Shown: one piece after another, positions 20,047 to 29,755 of the stretch
How positions within the stretch are numbered: the first letter of the stretch is position 1
Layout of the letters: every line of letters begins with the position of its first letter
NCBI GenBank assembly: GCA_017434525.1
Contig: JAFRFD010000166.1
Location: 1-64,000, forward strand
Direction: 5' to 3'
Length of the DNA: 64,000 nucleotides
From: Methanobrevibacter sp.
GTDB lineage: Archaea > Methanobacteriota > Methanobacteria > Methanobacteriales > Methanobacteriaceae
Program-made: the position numbers and the translations under genes
The notes under the pieces: model-generated
What the model was told of the DNA's origin: nothing
Database searches by the model: none
The model's input: only the letters and a program-made list of their open reading frames with translations

Positions 20047-20430
20047 ATGTTTGATTTGATGTATAATACCATATTTTTTGCTTCTTATGGTAATTTCTAT
20101 GGGCTTAGTAATATAACAATTAGTTCATTTGATATTTTATTAGCTTATATTGTCACTATTCTAGTTTCAATTATAGTTGCATTAATTTTAAAAATCCCAT
20201 TATTGCCTAGCAAACCATATAGGTATTCTTTTGATGTTAGTGCTATATATCCGACTCCTATAATAGCAATGGGTATTTTTTCTATTTTTTTAGTTTTAAA
20301 CTACACTTTCATGTATAATGGAATCGTATTGGCTATTGTTATTGGCGTTTTATCTGCATTGTTTGTGAAATATTTATTCGATTTTGTATTTCCAAAGCCT
20401 TTAGATGGAGATGAGGGGGAGGATATGTAA
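20047..20430 (+). CDS. ehaA: Energy-converting hydrogenase A subunit EhaA
   Basis: First gene of the eha operon, which encodes the membrane-bound [NiFe] hydrogenase that uses the ion gradient to reduce ferredoxin with H2 and replenish the methanogenic cycle. The 127-residue protein has three hydrophobic segments and an acidic tail (DGDEGEDM). It is assigned by position ahead of ehaB and by its membrane character; EhaA has no catalytic motif. Its stop overlaps the ehaB start by one base. Confidence 0.8.
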   Translation: MFDLMYNTIFFASYGNFYGLSNITISSFDILLAYIVTILVSIIVALILKIPLLPSKPYRYSFDVSAIYPTPIIAMGIFSIFLVLNYTFMYNGIVLAIVIGVLSALFVKYLFDFVFPKPLDGDEGEDM

Positions 20431-20921
20431 TGAATGAGGTAATTGGAATTATAATTGCTGCAATTCTATGTTGGTTGAATTTTGTAATTGTTGATACATA
20501 TTTCGGACTTCCCGAACAACCTGGCGTTAAAGGAGCTAGGATAATTGGTGAAAATGTCGAAAAAAGAGGGGGAGATATTGCTGGTGGATTCTTCCAAGGA
20601 AACATTGTTTGTTCTCCGGATGCGTCTGCTGGTACTTTAATAGCTTCTATTGGATACTTGCTTTTGGGAATTCCTGGTGGAATTATTGCGGCATTCTTTG
20701 TATTTATGGGAAATAGATTATGTGCCGATCCAGGTTATGCCGGAACTGTTGGAAGCCTAACAGCCACTTTAATAATTTTTATCTGTTCATTTATGGGTCT
20801 TACTCCAGAAATGTTCATTGTAGGTATGGTTATTGCGATATTGACTGTTCAAGGCCTTGACCATAAAAGGGCTTCAATTGTTTTAGGCAAAATAGCTGAA
20901 AAATTCAATAGGCATGCTTGA
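20430..20921 (+). CDS. ehaB: Energy-converting hydrogenase A subunit EhaB
   Basis: 163-residue membrane subunit with four or so hydrophobic segments and a conserved soluble loop ([20 protein letters not shown]) near the N-terminus. EhaB is an Eha-specific integral membrane protein without a known catalytic role. The one-base overlap with ehaA and the following ehaC ribosome site inside or near its end show tight coupling. Confidence 0.85.
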   Translation: MNEVIGIIIAAILCWLNFVIVDTYFGLPEQPGVKGARIIGENVEKRGGDIAGGFFQGNIVCSPDASAGTLIASIGYLLLGIPGGIIAAFFVFMGNRLCADPGYAGTVGSLTATLIIFICSFMGLTPEMFIVGMVIAILTVQGLDHKRASIVLGKIAEKFNRHA

Positions 20922-20931
20922 GAGTGGTAAT

Positions 20932-21180
20932 ATGTATGTTGAAATAATTGGAGTTATAGTCATATTTGTTGCATTAAGGGCATTAATAACTAAAAATAGG
21001 GCTGAAAGATTGTTATATCTAAATGTTATAGGTTTTGGAGTTTCAGCCATTATTGCTTTAGTGATTAATACTCCATTTGCTCTTGTAGTTGCAGCAGCAT
21101 TCTTTATTTGTTCTACAATTAGTGCGAATGCGATTGCATACACATTAAAAAGGCTAGATGATGAAATACTATTGGAGTGA
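20932..21180 (+). CDS. ehaC: Energy-converting hydrogenase A subunit EhaC
   Basis: 82-residue protein with three hydrophobic segments, resembling the small Mrp/NuoK-like membrane subunits. ATG 20932 is used because GAGAGTGGT lies just upstream; the longer reading from 20914 overlaps ehaB. Confidence 0.82.
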   Translation: MYVEIIGVIVIFVALRALITKNRAERLLYLNVIGFGVSAIIALVINTPFALVVAAAFFICSTISANAIAYTLKRLDDEILLE

Positions 21181-21186
21181 TGCAAA

Positions 21187-21456
21187 GTGGAGTTTTTCGT
21201 ATCAATTATTGCAATTGCTTTGATGGTAATCGGAGCATTCGGTATTATATTTCTTAAAAAACCGCTAGATAAGGTAATCATGTTTACAATACTTGATGCT
21301 GGATTTGTTTTAGTGGTTGTACTATTCAAATATTTGGATGTGGCGATGTTTGCAGCTTTAGCAGGTCCATTATCAACTTTAGTATTTATCCTGTCTATTG
21401 TAAAAGTTAATGAAATTAGAAAAAAGAAGCTAGAAAGTGGTGAGATAAATGATTAG
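21187..21456 (+). CDS. ehaD: Energy-converting hydrogenase A subunit EhaD
   Basis: 89-residue integral membrane subunit (EhaD, DUF2107 type) with three hydrophobic segments and a basic cytoplasmic tail (RKKKLESG). Starts with GTG 21187, six bases after a GGAGTGA site that also contains the ehaC stop. Overlaps ehaE by 8 bases. Confidence 0.83.
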   Translation: MEFFVSIIAIALMVIGAFGIIFLKKPLDKVIMFTILDAGFVLVVVLFKYLDVAMFAALAGPLSTLVFILSIVKVNEIRKKKLESGEIND

Positions 21457-21709
21457 TGTTCAGTTATTCTTTTACTTTGGAATTTTTCTAGCTGTTGTGG
21501 GCAGCATAGCTACTGCATGGGGTCCTGGAGTTAATGATCCAATCATTAGGACATTCAATACTGAAGTGGCATCAATTGGTGTTTGTTTAGTTTTATTATG
21601 TTATAATCATGTTTTAGCATTATTAACATTGCTTGCAACTACTGTTATCATTACTTTAATTTTATTTAGAGCTATTATTCGTTTAGAAGAAATGGGGGCA
21701 GACGTATGA
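21449..21709 (+). CDS. ehaE: Energy-converting hydrogenase A subunit EhaE
   Basis: 86-residue membrane subunit with two to three hydrophobic segments and a conserved [14 protein letters not shown] loop. Overlaps ehaD at the 5' end and ehaF at the 3' end (4 bases). Confidence 0.83.
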   Translation: MISVQLFFYFGIFLAVVGSIATAWGPGVNDPIIRTFNTEVASIGVCLVLLCYNHVLALLTLLATTVIITLILFRAIIRLEEMGADV

Positions 21710-22299
21710 AGATTGGAGTCTTATGGAATAAACTAGCAGACCCTAAAAATATTCCTCGTCTGTTTGCATTTTCTTTAGGAATTATTCTAATCATTGGTTT
21801 GATTGTTCCTATGGCATTAAACCCTGACCAGCTATATGTTAGGCCAGCTCCTCAAGAACAAATCGACGAAGGTCTAGCGATTGCTCCTTATGATAGGGGT
21901 GGAGAAGTGCTGTCCCAAGCTGGAATAATTAATCCGCAATATCCTGATAATGCGGCTAGTTTGGGAATGATTACAGGATATATGTCTCCATTGGCACAAT
22001 TTGTATCCTCTATTTCACCGTACTTTGGTACATCAATCTATTCATCTCCTGGTGGACTTATAGATGAGATATTGTACTATACTAGAGGTTTCGATACCAT
22101 ATTGGAATCAAGCATATTGATGATGTCATTCATCATCGCATCATGGTTATCTGTTAATTATACTATGAATCGTAAAAACGATGAAAATGAAATAAAAGAA
22201 GATGTTAAAAAAGCCATTTCTGATTCAGCAAAAGTAGCTAGAGAAGTCAATGCAAATGATGCTAAATCAAGAGCTAAACAGTTAAGGAGGGATAACTGA
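21706..22299 (+). CDS. ehaF: Energy-converting hydrogenase A subunit EhaF
   Basis: 197-residue membrane subunit: an N-terminal transmembrane segment (about residues 18-38), an extracytoplasmic loop, a second segment near residues 135-150, and a charged C-terminal tail rich in Lys, Arg and Asp. Overlaps ehaE by 4 bases and ehaG by 1 base. Confidence 0.83.
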   Translation: MKIGVLWNKLADPKNIPRLFAFSLGIILIIGLIVPMALNPDQLYVRPAPQEQIDEGLAIAPYDRGGEVLSQAGIINPQYPDNAASLGMITGYMSPLAQFVSSISPYFGTSIYSSPGGLIDEILYYTRGFDTILESSILMMSFIIASWLSVNYTMNRKNDENEIKEDVKKAISDSAKVAREVNANDAKSRAKQLRRDN

Positions 22300-22994
22300 T
22301 GGTTTTCATACCTCCGTATGTTCCTGATGCATTCTTGGCAATGTATTTGCCTGCAATCTATGCTGGTCTGATCGTCGGTTTCATTGGGACAATGGCAATT
22401 GCTCTTAAAAGAGAGGAAATTCATATTCTTATATTGACAGATTTGGTCGGTCTTGCAATGATATTTGTCGTATCTGCAGTTGGAACTGACCTTGCAGAAG
22501 CATTGATTTTGCCGGGTCTGGTTGTGGAGCTAGCAGAAACCTTAGCTATTTCTGAAATATTGATTACAAGAGAAATGCGTAAAATCGAGCAGAATCCAAG
22601 AAGAAATCTATCTGGTGCTTCTTCAATGTTTCCACAGTCATTTGCACTGAATATGGAAATCCTGAATACTGCTCCTAATTTTATAGCATTGGTTTTAATT
22701 GGATATGGTATATTCCTAACTGGTTTTACTGGTGGAGCAGTAGCCGGTGGTGGAATAGTATTATATGCTTTATCAAAAAAAGCAAGAGGGCTTCCAGTAT
22801 TGATGTTAGATGGCATTGCAGGAGTTTCTGGAATCGCATGGTGTCTATGGATTATAGGTTTCTTATTGTTCTTCGTAGCGCCTCAATATTGGTTATTAAG
22901 TTTATTCCTAGCAGCATGTGGATTACTATTAAAAGTAGCTTCAAAAGTAGGTTTAATTGGACTGCTTATGAGAGAGGATTTTGATAAGGAGTAG
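22299..22994 (+). CDS. ehaG: Energy-converting hydrogenase A subunit EhaG
   Basis: 231-residue polytopic membrane subunit with about six hydrophobic segments. Eha-specific; its place between ehaF and the antiporter-like ehaH is the canonical order. Overlaps ehaF by one base. Confidence 0.84.
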   Translation: MVFIPPYVPDAFLAMYLPAIYAGLIVGFIGTMAIALKREEIHILILTDLVGLAMIFVVSAVGTDLAEALILPGLVVELAETLAISEILITREMRKIEQNPRRNLSGASSMFPQSFALNMEILNTAPNFIALVLIGYGIFLTGFTGGAVAGGGIVLYALSKKARGLPVLMLDGIAGVSGIAWCLWIIGFLLFFVAPQYWLLSLFLAACGLLLKVASKVGLIGLLMREDFDKE

Positions 22995-23003
22995 GTGATG
23001 AGT

Positions 23004-23675
23004 ATGGATTTTGTTACACTCGGAGGAAATTTACTTGGAACAATTCCGCTTGGGGATATTGTACTGTATCTCACACCATTTAACTTGTTCCTTTTTGCAA
23101 TTTTGCTTGGGTTTACAGTATTGATTGCATTGAGTAAACCTGAAACTCAAATCGAAGCTACCATGCATTATTTATATAATACTGAAGTTAAAGTCGGCCC
23201 AAAGGAATTCAAGCAAAGAAGATTCCTGTCAATCATTTGTGGCCTTGCATCTGCAGGTGCAATGATAACCGGAGATTTATTTAACTTCACACTGTTCATG
23301 GCTTTAGTTGGTATTTTGAATATTGGTATCGTATCTGCCGTAAAGCAGACTACAGTTTTAAATTCTGCATTTAATTATGGTTTAATTGCCATGATGTGCA
23401 GTTTGCCGTTGTTTGGTGGTGCAGCCATAATTCTTGCCGCAACCGGAACTTTAAGTTTGGCAGTATTGTCTCAAATGCCTGCAAGTCCAATGGTGGTCTT
23501 TGGTGCTGTATTGATGTTGATTGGAATCTTGGGTGAAAGTGGAGTAGCGCCATTTTTCGCAAGTAAGGCGGAGATGTTTAGGACTGCTGGATCTCCATTT
23601 ATTGTCATTATTCACTTAAGTTCCCTGTTTATTATTGTAAGAGCTGTTGAAATATTATTATTGGTATTGTGGTAA
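23004..23675 (+). CDS. ehaH: Energy-converting hydrogenase A subunit EhaH (antiporter-like)
   Basis: 223-residue membrane subunit with about six hydrophobic segments; it resembles part of the Mrp/NuoL-M-N antiporter-type proteins ([15 protein letters not shown] and [17 protein letters not shown] stretches) and probably contributes to ion translocation. Three in-frame starts lie close together (22995, 22998, 23004). ATG 23004 has AGGTGA five bases upstream, while 22998 has GGAG six bases upstream, so the start is uncertain by two codons. Confidence 0.84.
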   Translation: MDFVTLGGNLLGTIPLGDIVLYLTPFNLFLFAILLGFTVLIALSKPETQIEATMHYLYNTEVKVGPKEFKQRRFLSIICGLASAGAMITGDLFNFTLFMALVGILNIGIVSAVKQTTVLNSAFNYGLIAMMCSLPLFGGAAIILAATGTLSLAVLSQMPASPMVVFGAVLMLIGILGESGVAPFFASKAEMFRTAGSPFIVIIHLSSLFIIVRAVEILLLVLW

Positions 23676-23684
23676 GTGGTGGAA

Positions 23685-23900
23685 ATGGTTAGTCAGAAAG
23701 TTACATGTATTATATTATTGGCATTATCAACAATAGCTATTCTTGCCTGTTTGATTATGGACTTTGAAGCATGGATTGTTTATGCTGTAGCTATATTTGG
23801 TATTCCATTATGGATTTTATCTTTAGGTTTATTGACAATGGCTAAACCAAAACCTGAAGATGCAGAAGAGAGGATAAAAGAACCATTTACTGGGTATTAG
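23685..23900 (+). CDS. ehaI: Energy-converting hydrogenase A subunit EhaI
   Basis: 71-residue protein with two hydrophobic segments and a hydrophilic tail (KPKPEDAEERIKEPFTGY). Assigned from size, membrane character and place between ehaH and ehaJ. A GTG start at 23676 directly after the ehaH stop is possible, but GGTGG upstream favours ATG 23685. Confidence 0.78.
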   Translation: MVSQKVTCIILLALSTIAILACLIMDFEAWIVYAVAIFGIPLWILSLGLLTMAKPKPEDAEERIKEPFTGY

Positions 23901-23909
23901 AGTGGTATT

Positions 23910-24782
23910 ATGAATTTAATGGCAGAAATTTTAATTCAAGTTGTTATTGCATTTCTAGCAGGAAGCCTGCTTTTAGGTTTGCATAGAAAGATTATGGCAC
24001 GTGTTCAAAAACGTCCTGGACCACCTATTGTTCAACATTTAATCCATTCTTTGAAATTCTTCTTTAAAGAAACTGCAATTCCAAAAACCGTTTCAAAAGT
24101 GTTTTATATTGGCATCGTATTCATATTGGCTTTAATATGGATTGTAGGTGTTATTGCCGGTCCTGTAGCTCATGATTCATTGCTTATATTGTTTGGTGTT
24201 TATGCAGTTTATAAAATTGTGGAACACAACTCAGGATCAAGTTCAGGCTCTCCGTACGGTAAATTAAGTTGTGTAAGGGCTGTTCTTTCAGCGGCAACTG
24301 AACTTCCATTGTTTGCGGCTATAGTATTTGTTTACTTAATAACCGGCACAATGAACATTGGTGAAATTATTACTTATCAATCCGTGCACGGTCCTTTGGT
24401 ATTCACAATTCCGCTTGCTGCGTTGATGTTTTTCATGTTAATCATTACAAAATCCCCATACTCTCCATTTGCAATAACTAAAGACAAAGTTTTGATTTCC
24501 GGATTTGAAACAGAACACTTTGGATTTTTAAGAGGATTTATGCATTTCTCAGAAGCTATTGCATGGTATGTGTTGCTTTGGGTATTCCTAACAATATTCT
24601 TCGGTCCGCTGAATGCTGTGGGATATTTGATAGGCATGATTGTAATTACATTCATCACCGGATTTATTAATGCAACAACACCGCTTTTATCTCCAAATCA
24701 TTCAGTAATGACTCAAATTACAATAGGAGCGATATGCTTCTTTGGAACAATATTAATGATATTTACAGGAGTGGTAGCATGA
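23910..24782 (+). CDS. ehaJ: Energy-converting hydrogenase A subunit EhaJ (NuoH-like)
   Basis: 290-residue integral membrane protein homologous to NuoH/HycD, the subunit that links the hydrogenase module to ion transport. The N-terminal [14 protein letters not shown] corresponds to the NuoH loop near the quinone site, and the TELPLF and SPYSPFAI blocks contain conserved acidic and proline-rich loop residues. About eight hydrophobic segments. One of the subunits conserved in all energy-converting [NiFe] hydrogenases. Confidence 0.9.
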   Translation: MNLMAEILIQVVIAFLAGSLLLGLHRKIMARVQKRPGPPIVQHLIHSLKFFFKETAIPKTVSKVFYIGIVFILALIWIVGVIAGPVAHDSLLILFGVYAVYKIVEHNSGSSSGSPYGKLSCVRAVLSAATELPLFAAIVFVYLITGTMNIGEIITYQSVHGPLVFTIPLAALMFFMLIITKSPYSPFAITKDKVLISGFETEHFGFLRGFMHFSEAIAWYVLLWVFLTIFFGPLNAVGYLIGMIVITFITGFINATTPLLSPNHSVMTQITIGAICFFGTILMIFTGVVA

Positions 24783-25033
24783 ATAGTGAAGATGTGATTG
24801 TATATTTGACTGCATTAGTAGCTGTTGGAATAGTGGTCGTTGGGCTTTTGGCTGCCGTTTTGCATTCAACTTTGCTTGCTCCAATAGTGATTATTGGAAT
24901 TATCTTGGCAATATTTGTATTTTTAGCAAAAGGTAATTTTTCACACAGAATAGAAAGTATAGAGAAATTGTGTTTTATAATAACACTTTTAGCAATAATT
25001 TGCTCATTTATATTACTTTATAAACCAATGTAG
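24779..25033 (+). CDS. ehaK: Energy-converting hydrogenase A subunit EhaK
   Basis: 84-residue membrane protein with two or three hydrophobic segments. ATG 24779 overlaps the ehaJ stop (ATGA), which is preferred to the longer frame from 24734 that lies within ehaJ. Confidence 0.8.
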   Translation: MNSEDVIVYLTALVAVGIVVVGLLAAVLHSTLLAPIVIIGIILAIFVFLAKGNFSHRIESIEKLCFIITLLAIICSFILLYKPM

Positions 25034-25041
25034 GGGATATT

Positions 25042-25344
25042 ATGTTAGATTATATGATTTATATACTCACATTTGCAGTTGGATCAATTCTTGGTCTGTT
25101 ATATAGTTATAAGCAACATGGCGAACCGTTTGTTGCAGACCCTGAGTTTAACATGCCAATGGCGGTGGTTTCAATATTGGGATGGTGCTTGGCTTTTGAT
25201 TCCGGCAATGTTATTTTAGCCGCAATTGGTTTTCTTTTAGGTGGATTTGTAATGGGCGAAAGACCTGGTTATGGTAGAAAAGAAACTGCAGTTGGTTTAA
25301 TTTTTGCTATAGCTTTATATTTCTTATTAAAATTGGCAGTATGA
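25042..25344 (+). CDS. ehaL: Energy-converting hydrogenase A subunit EhaL
   Basis: 100-residue membrane subunit with about three hydrophobic segments and a short polar loop (KQHGEPFVADPEFNMP). GGGGAT precedes ATG 25042. Position in the operon is canonical. Confidence 0.82.
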   Translation: MLDYMIYILTFAVGSILGLLYSYKQHGEPFVADPEFNMPMAVVSILGWCLAFDSGNVILAAIGFLLGGFVMGERPGYGRKETAVGLIFAIALYFLLKLAV

Positions 25345-25354
25345 TGTGATTGGA

Positions 25355-25747
25355 ATGGATGATGATGCTAGATTAAGATTAATGCAAAAAAGAATTGTTA
25401 AAAGTTACGCTTGGCAAAGAGATGTTATAGTTCCCCTTTCCAAAGATTTTGATTGTACTGTTGAAGAGCTCGAAGACGTGTTCTTTGATTTATTTGATAT
25501 GGACACCCTTGAAGCAATGCACGGAACATTCACTTCTGCAAAGGATATTTGTTTATATCAAAAGTTTCACGCTGATTTAAGGTTGTGCTGGTTTAGCGGC
25601 ACTTTAGAGGTAATATCTGCAGAAGATGCAAAACAACTGAAGATGAAGTTGGTCAATGAAGTTAAAAATGGAAAATCCTATGAAGATGCCTTAAAAGAGG
25701 GTCATCTTGAATTATTCGAATTATTAAAGAAAGAAGCGAAATATTAA
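25355..25747 (+). CDS. ehaM: Energy-converting hydrogenase A subunit EhaM
   Basis: 130-residue soluble, helical protein (DUF1959 type) with no cysteine cluster (three isolated Cys). It is the hydrophilic Eha subunit preceding the hydrogenase small subunit; its role is unknown. ATG 25355 is used; the GTG at 25346 two bases after ehaL would add three residues. A 40-base gap with GAGGGAG precedes ehaN. Confidence 0.8.
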   Translation: MDDDARLRLMQKRIVKSYAWQRDVIVPLSKDFDCTVEELEDVFFDLFDMDTLEAMHGTFTSAKDICLYQKFHADLRLCWFSGTLEVISAEDAKQLKMKLVNEVKNGKSYEDALKEGHLELFELLKKEAKY

Positions 25748-25787
25748 TCATGTTTATATTTAATTATAAAATTAAAGAGGGAGTACA

Positions 25788-26237
25788 ATGTTAGATGCCA
25801 TAAGGGATGTTGTGAGAAAAAGCTCAATACATGTCTGTATCGTAAATTGTGGAGGATGCAATGGATGTGATGTTGAATGCGTTGCATTATTGTCTCCTAG
25901 ATACGACTTAGAGCAGTATGGTATTTATGTTCACAATAATCCTCGTGAAGCTGATGTTCTGTTGTTAACCGGTGCTGTAACCGAACAATGGAAAACTAAT
26001 TTAAAAAGAATATATGATAAGGCTCCTGAACCAAAAATAGCAGTGGCTGTAGGAAACTGTCCGATATCTGGTGATGTATTTAATCAGGAGGGAGGCCATG
26101 TTAATGCGCCCGCATCCAATTTCATCCCAGTTGCAGCAGAAATTCCGGGATGTCCGCCAAGGCCTAATGAAATATTGGAGGCTATTTTGGCTGTAGGTCC
26201 ACAAGCTATTGCTGACCGTGGGAGGGAGCAACAATGA
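25788..26237 (+). CDS. ehaN: Energy-converting hydrogenase A small subunit EhaN
   Basis: 149-residue [NiFe] hydrogenase small subunit, homologous to NuoB, holding the proximal [4Fe-4S] cluster. Cysteines are visible in [19 protein letters not shown] and [10 protein letters not shown], the pattern CxxC-x(n)-C-x(n)-C of this group. It transfers electrons from the NiFe site in EhaO to the ferredoxin subunits. It overlaps ehaO by 4 bases. Confidence 0.93.
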   Translation: MLDAIRDVVRKSSIHVCIVNCGGCNGCDVECVALLSPRYDLEQYGIYVHNNPREADVLLLTGAVTEQWKTNLKRIYDKAPEPKIAVAVGNCPISGDVFNQEGGHVNAPASNFIPVAAEIPGCPPRPNEILEAILAVGPQAIADRGREQQ

Positions 26238-27358
26238 TAGTGCCTATTGGTCCAATTCACCCTGCTTTAAAGGAACCTATCAGATTAAAACTTCAAACTG
26301 AAGGTGAAAAGGTCGTTAAAGCAGAAATTGAATATGGTTATGTTCATAGGGGAATTGAAAAGATAATTGAAGGAAAAACTTGGCAGAAAGGAATTTATCT
26401 TTCGGAAAGGGTTTGCGGTATCTGTTCATATGAACATACACAAACTTTTGCCGAGACAATCGAAAAGATTTCTGATGTTGATGTGCCTTTAAGGGCCCAA
26501 TTCTTAAGAGTCCTTGCAAATGAGTTGGATAGAATTCAAAGCCATCTGCTTGCAAATTCAACATTCTTCAAATCAATGGACCACGAAACGTTATTTATGC
26601 ATGTTTTGGAGTTAAGGGAATATGCAATGGATTCCATTGAATTATTAACTGGAAATAGGGTTAATATGGGTTGGAATGTTGTTGGCGGTGTCAGAATGGA
26701 TGCTGATGAGCGCCACTTTGAACCGATACTTGAAAATATGAAAAAAATCGAAGAGGGATTTGAAATAACCCGTAATTTATTTGCTGAAGGTCCTGTACTT
26801 GCCTTAAGATGTAAAGGCATTGGTTACATGTCCAAAAAAGAAGCAATTAAGGGAAGGGCAGTTGGGCCTATTGGAAGGGCATCAGGCATTACAGAAGATT
26901 TCCGTGTAGGCCACTACACTTATGATGATCACTTTGACTTTAATGTAATTGTAAGACATGAAGGAGATAATTATGCAAGGACAATGACTAGATTTGATGA
27001 AATACCTGAATCAATTAGTCTTGTAAGACAAGCTATTGAAAATATGCCTAAAGGTGAAGTTCGTACTCCTGCAAATATTAAATCTGGTTATGCAATGAGG
27101 CAAAATGAAGCTCCTCGTGGTGAAGTCACTTACATGATTGAAACCAATGGTAATTTAATTAAGAACATTTCAATAAGAACTCCAAGTATTGCAAATATGG
27201 ATTCCTGTGCAAAATACATGATTCGTGATGTTCCAACAGTTGCAGACGCAGTGTCCACTTATGCATCATGCGATCCTTGTGTTGCTTGTGCGGAAAGGGT
27301 AGCCATTACTAACGAAGCTGGAAAAACTTCCATTAAAGATTTTTATGAGGTGAAATAA
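26234..27358 (+). CDS. ehaO: Energy-converting hydrogenase A large subunit EhaO ([NiFe] catalytic subunit)
   Basis: 374-residue catalytic subunit, homologous to NuoD. Both [NiFe]-binding motifs are complete: [10 protein letters not shown] near residue 58 and [11 protein letters not shown] near residue 345. It oxidises H2 for ferredoxin reduction driven by the membrane ion gradient. As in other Ech-type enzymes there is no long C-terminal extension after the second motif beyond about 20 residues, so maturation cleavage cannot be judged from this alone. Confidence 0.94.
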   Translation: MIVPIGPIHPALKEPIRLKLQTEGEKVVKAEIEYGYVHRGIEKIIEGKTWQKGIYLSERVCGICSYEHTQTFAETIEKISDVDVPLRAQFLRVLANELDRIQSHLLANSTFFKSMDHETLFMHVLELREYAMDSIELLTGNRVNMGWNVVGGVRMDADERHFEPILENMKKIEEGFEITRNLFAEGPVLALRCKGIGYMSKKEAIKGRAVGPIGRASGITEDFRVGHYTYDDHFDFNVIVRHEGDNYARTMTRFDEIPESISLVRQAIENMPKGEVRTPANIKSGYAMRQNEAPRGEVTYMIETNGNLIKNISIRTPSIANMDSCAKYMIRDVPTVADAVSTYASCDPCVACAERVAITNEAGKTSIKDFYEVK

Positions 27359-27359
27359 A

Positions 27360-28388
27360 ATGTCATCTCTAATGTGGTATGTTTATGAATTTGCAAGAAA
27401 AGCATGGACAGATGCATTTGCTAATGCACACTCTAAACCGGAGATTTCAGAAAAACCTGAACGTTTCAGAAATTTCCCTGAAGTTCATAAGGAATATTGT
27501 ATTGGCTGTGGCGCATGTACAGTTTCCTGCCCTTCACCAAATGCAATTAAACTGGTTCGTGATGAAGATTCTGAAGAAGAGGAGGGTTTAACTTATCCTG
27601 TAATTAAACTGGGCGCTTGTATCCGTTGCGGATTTTGTGCAGAAGTCTGCCCAACAGACCCTAAAACATTAACATGCGGTGAAAACCATTTAATTTTACC
27701 AGAATTCAATATTATCCCATCAAAAAGGCAATACATTGTAGATGATTACTTATGTATCAAATGTAAAAAATGTTTGAAGCAGTGTCCTGTTGGGGCAATA
27801 AGCCTTGATGATGGAAGGGTGGTTGTTGACCAACTAAAATGTATCTCCTGTGGGGATTGTCTTGATGTTTGTCCGGTTAACGGTGCAATGAAAGGAGTAT
27901 TTGTTGAAAACTTACAAGCCCAAAAAGATTTAATCCTTTTATGTGTAAATTATCTGGAGGATTACATCAATGATAAAGAAGAGGACTTAAGGTCTTTGGA
28001 AACTGATGATTTGCTGCAATATGACGTTCCGATTTCTGAAATATGGGATGATGCACTGAAGATTATTCCTGATAATGAAATTGCTTTGGAGATAATCTCT
28101 AATGCAGTAAATAGGCTTAAAATTAGGATAATAGATTGGGATAAGGACAAATGTAAAAAATGCCAATTATGTATTCCTGATTGTCCTACTGGTTGTATTT
28201 CATTTGATGAAGTTGAAGACACTATTGTGAGAGATAAAAATAGATGTTTACGTTGCAGTATATGTTATCAAACTTGTCCGTTCTCTGTAATTAAATATTT
28301 CATTGCTAAGTTCTCAATGGAAGGCGAAAACATTATTCATGCTACTGTAAAAGCATCTAATTTAAATGAGGATATTTTCATGGAGTGA
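27360..28388 (+). CDS. ehaP: Energy-converting hydrogenase A polyferredoxin EhaP (6[4Fe-4S])
   Basis: 342-residue polyferredoxin. Six complete CxxCxxCxxxCP motifs are readable: CIGCGACTVSCP, CIRCGFCAEVCP, CIKCKKCLKQCP, CISCGDCLDVCP, CKKCQLCIPDCP and CLRCSICYQTCP. A helical stretch without cysteines separates the fourth and fifth. It carries electrons from EhaN to the acceptor ferredoxin. Six clusters is the number reported for this subunit. It overlaps the ehaQ ribosome site. Confidence 0.93.
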   Translation: MSSLMWYVYEFARKAWTDAFANAHSKPEISEKPERFRNFPEVHKEYCIGCGACTVSCPSPNAIKLVRDEDSEEEEGLTYPVIKLGACIRCGFCAEVCPTDPKTLTCGENHLILPEFNIIPSKRQYIVDDYLCIKCKKCLKQCPVGAISLDDGRVVVDQLKCISCGDCLDVCPVNGAMKGVFVENLQAQKDLILLCVNYLEDYINDKEEDLRSLETDDLLQYDVPISEIWDDALKIIPDNEIALEIISNAVNRLKIRIIDWDKDKCKKCQLCIPDCPTGCISFDEVEDTIVRDKNRCLRCSICYQTCPFSVIKYFIAKFSMEGENIIHATVKASNLNEDIFME

Positions 28389-28393
28389 GTGTT

Positions 28394-29752
28394 ATGATTG
28401 ATAGTTATACTAAAACACCAAGGCCATTAAGACATGTTGATGTCGATTATCTGGTTGATCAAACAAAATGCGCCAAATGTAGTGATAAACCTTGTCTTCA
28501 ATCATGCCCTATCGATGCAATTTATATGGATGAAGATGAAGGTCTTATTAAATTGAAAAATACTTGTTTTGGATGCGTATTATGTCGTAATGCTTGTCCA
28601 TTTGATGCGATTTCCCTTGATGTTCATATGGATCCTCCTTTAAAAGAAAATGTTCCGAACATTAATGTAAAATTATGTAAGGCATGCGGTGCATGTGTAC
28701 AGGCATGTAAGAACGGATCCATTCACATTGTTGCGGATGGCAGTGAGCTTCCTCATAGTGAAATTGATAAGGATACCTGTGTACGTTGCGGATACTGCTT
28801 TAGGGTATGTCCTACCGATGCAATTAAATATGGCCAATTACTTCCTAAAACTGTTAAAGGAGGTAAGGCTATTGTTGTTAATCAGGATAAATGTATCGGA
28901 TGTATGACTTGTACAAGAGTTTGCCCATCAATGGGTGCAATCAATGTTGCAAGAACTAATAAGCTTCCTTATATTAATCCGGGTTATTGCGCAAGATGTG
29001 AGGAATGTATGCATTCCTGCCCTTCAACTGCAATTAAGTACTCATCACGTAAAAAAGCTTATAAGATGTATAGTGAGATTAAATCATTTGATATAGTTTC
29101 AGGTATTGTCGACCATGACATGAAGAAATTGTCACTTGATTTGATTAGTCTAAATAAGGTTCTCGAAAAAGTGGCAAATTCTATTGCTCTGGAATTCAAT
29201 GACCAGAACTTTGAGAATTTCATAGAATGTAAAGTTAATGATATGATGGAAGAGGAATTGAAAATTAGTCTGGACTCTCACATTGAAATATCAAAGTTTA
29301 CAAAGCTATTCGGATCTTATTTGATGGATAGGAACATTGAAGTCTATGACAAGAAATGTGTAGCATGCGGGGACTGTTTTAATGTTTGTCCTGTAGGTGC
29401 AATTCAGCTTAACGGCCCTAATCCAATAACCATCAAGGACAATTGTGTTTATTGCGGAAAATGTGTTGAACAATGTCAATTCGATGCAATTGGTGCATAT
29501 GACGATTATTTCTATAGCAAAGACACTGATTTATATTATGCAAGGTCTTATTTGCATAATCAAAGATTGGGTGATCTCTCACTTTCCGATGAAAAATGTC
29601 AGGCATGTGCAATTTGTGCTAAAAATTGCCCTGTTGGCGCATTAACGTTAAATGGTGATAGAATAGACTTTGACAGTGAGAAATGTATTTACTGTAGAAC
29701 TTGCGAGGAAATATGTCCTCTTGATGTTATTAGAATTGTTAACTTTAGGTGA
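28394..29752 (+). CDS. ehaQ: Energy-converting hydrogenase A polyferredoxin EhaQ (10[4Fe-4S])
   Basis: 452-residue polyferredoxin with ten readable [4Fe-4S] motifs, starting with CAKCSDKPCLQSCP and ending with CIYCRTCEEICP; a cysteine-free helical insert of about 85 residues separates the sixth and seventh. Ten clusters matches the second polyferredoxin described for Eha. ATG 28394 is preferred because GGAG ends 8 bases upstream; the GTG at 28385 is part of that site. Confidence 0.92.
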   Translation: MIDSYTKTPRPLRHVDVDYLVDQTKCAKCSDKPCLQSCPIDAIYMDEDEGLIKLKNTCFGCVLCRNACPFDAISLDVHMDPPLKENVPNINVKLCKACGACVQACKNGSIHIVADGSELPHSEIDKDTCVRCGYCFRVCPTDAIKYGQLLPKTVKGGKAIVVNQDKCIGCMTCTRVCPSMGAINVARTNKLPYINPGYCARCEECMHSCPSTAIKYSSRKKAYKMYSEIKSFDIVSGIVDHDMKKLSLDLISLNKVLEKVANSIALEFNDQNFENFIECKVNDMMEEELKISLDSHIEISKFTKLFGSYLMDRNIEVYDKKCVACGDCFNVCPVGAIQLNGPNPITIKDNCVYCGKCVEQCQFDAIGAYDDYFYSKDTDLYYARSYLHNQRLGDLSLSDEKCQACAICAKNCPVGALTLNGDRIDFDSEKCIYCRTCEEICPLDVIRIVNFR

Positions 29753-29755
29753 ATT

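Noticed and set aside
24734-24778. Longer start of EhaK
   Set aside because: The extension lies inside ehaJ; the ATGA overlap at 24779 fits the coupling style of the operon.
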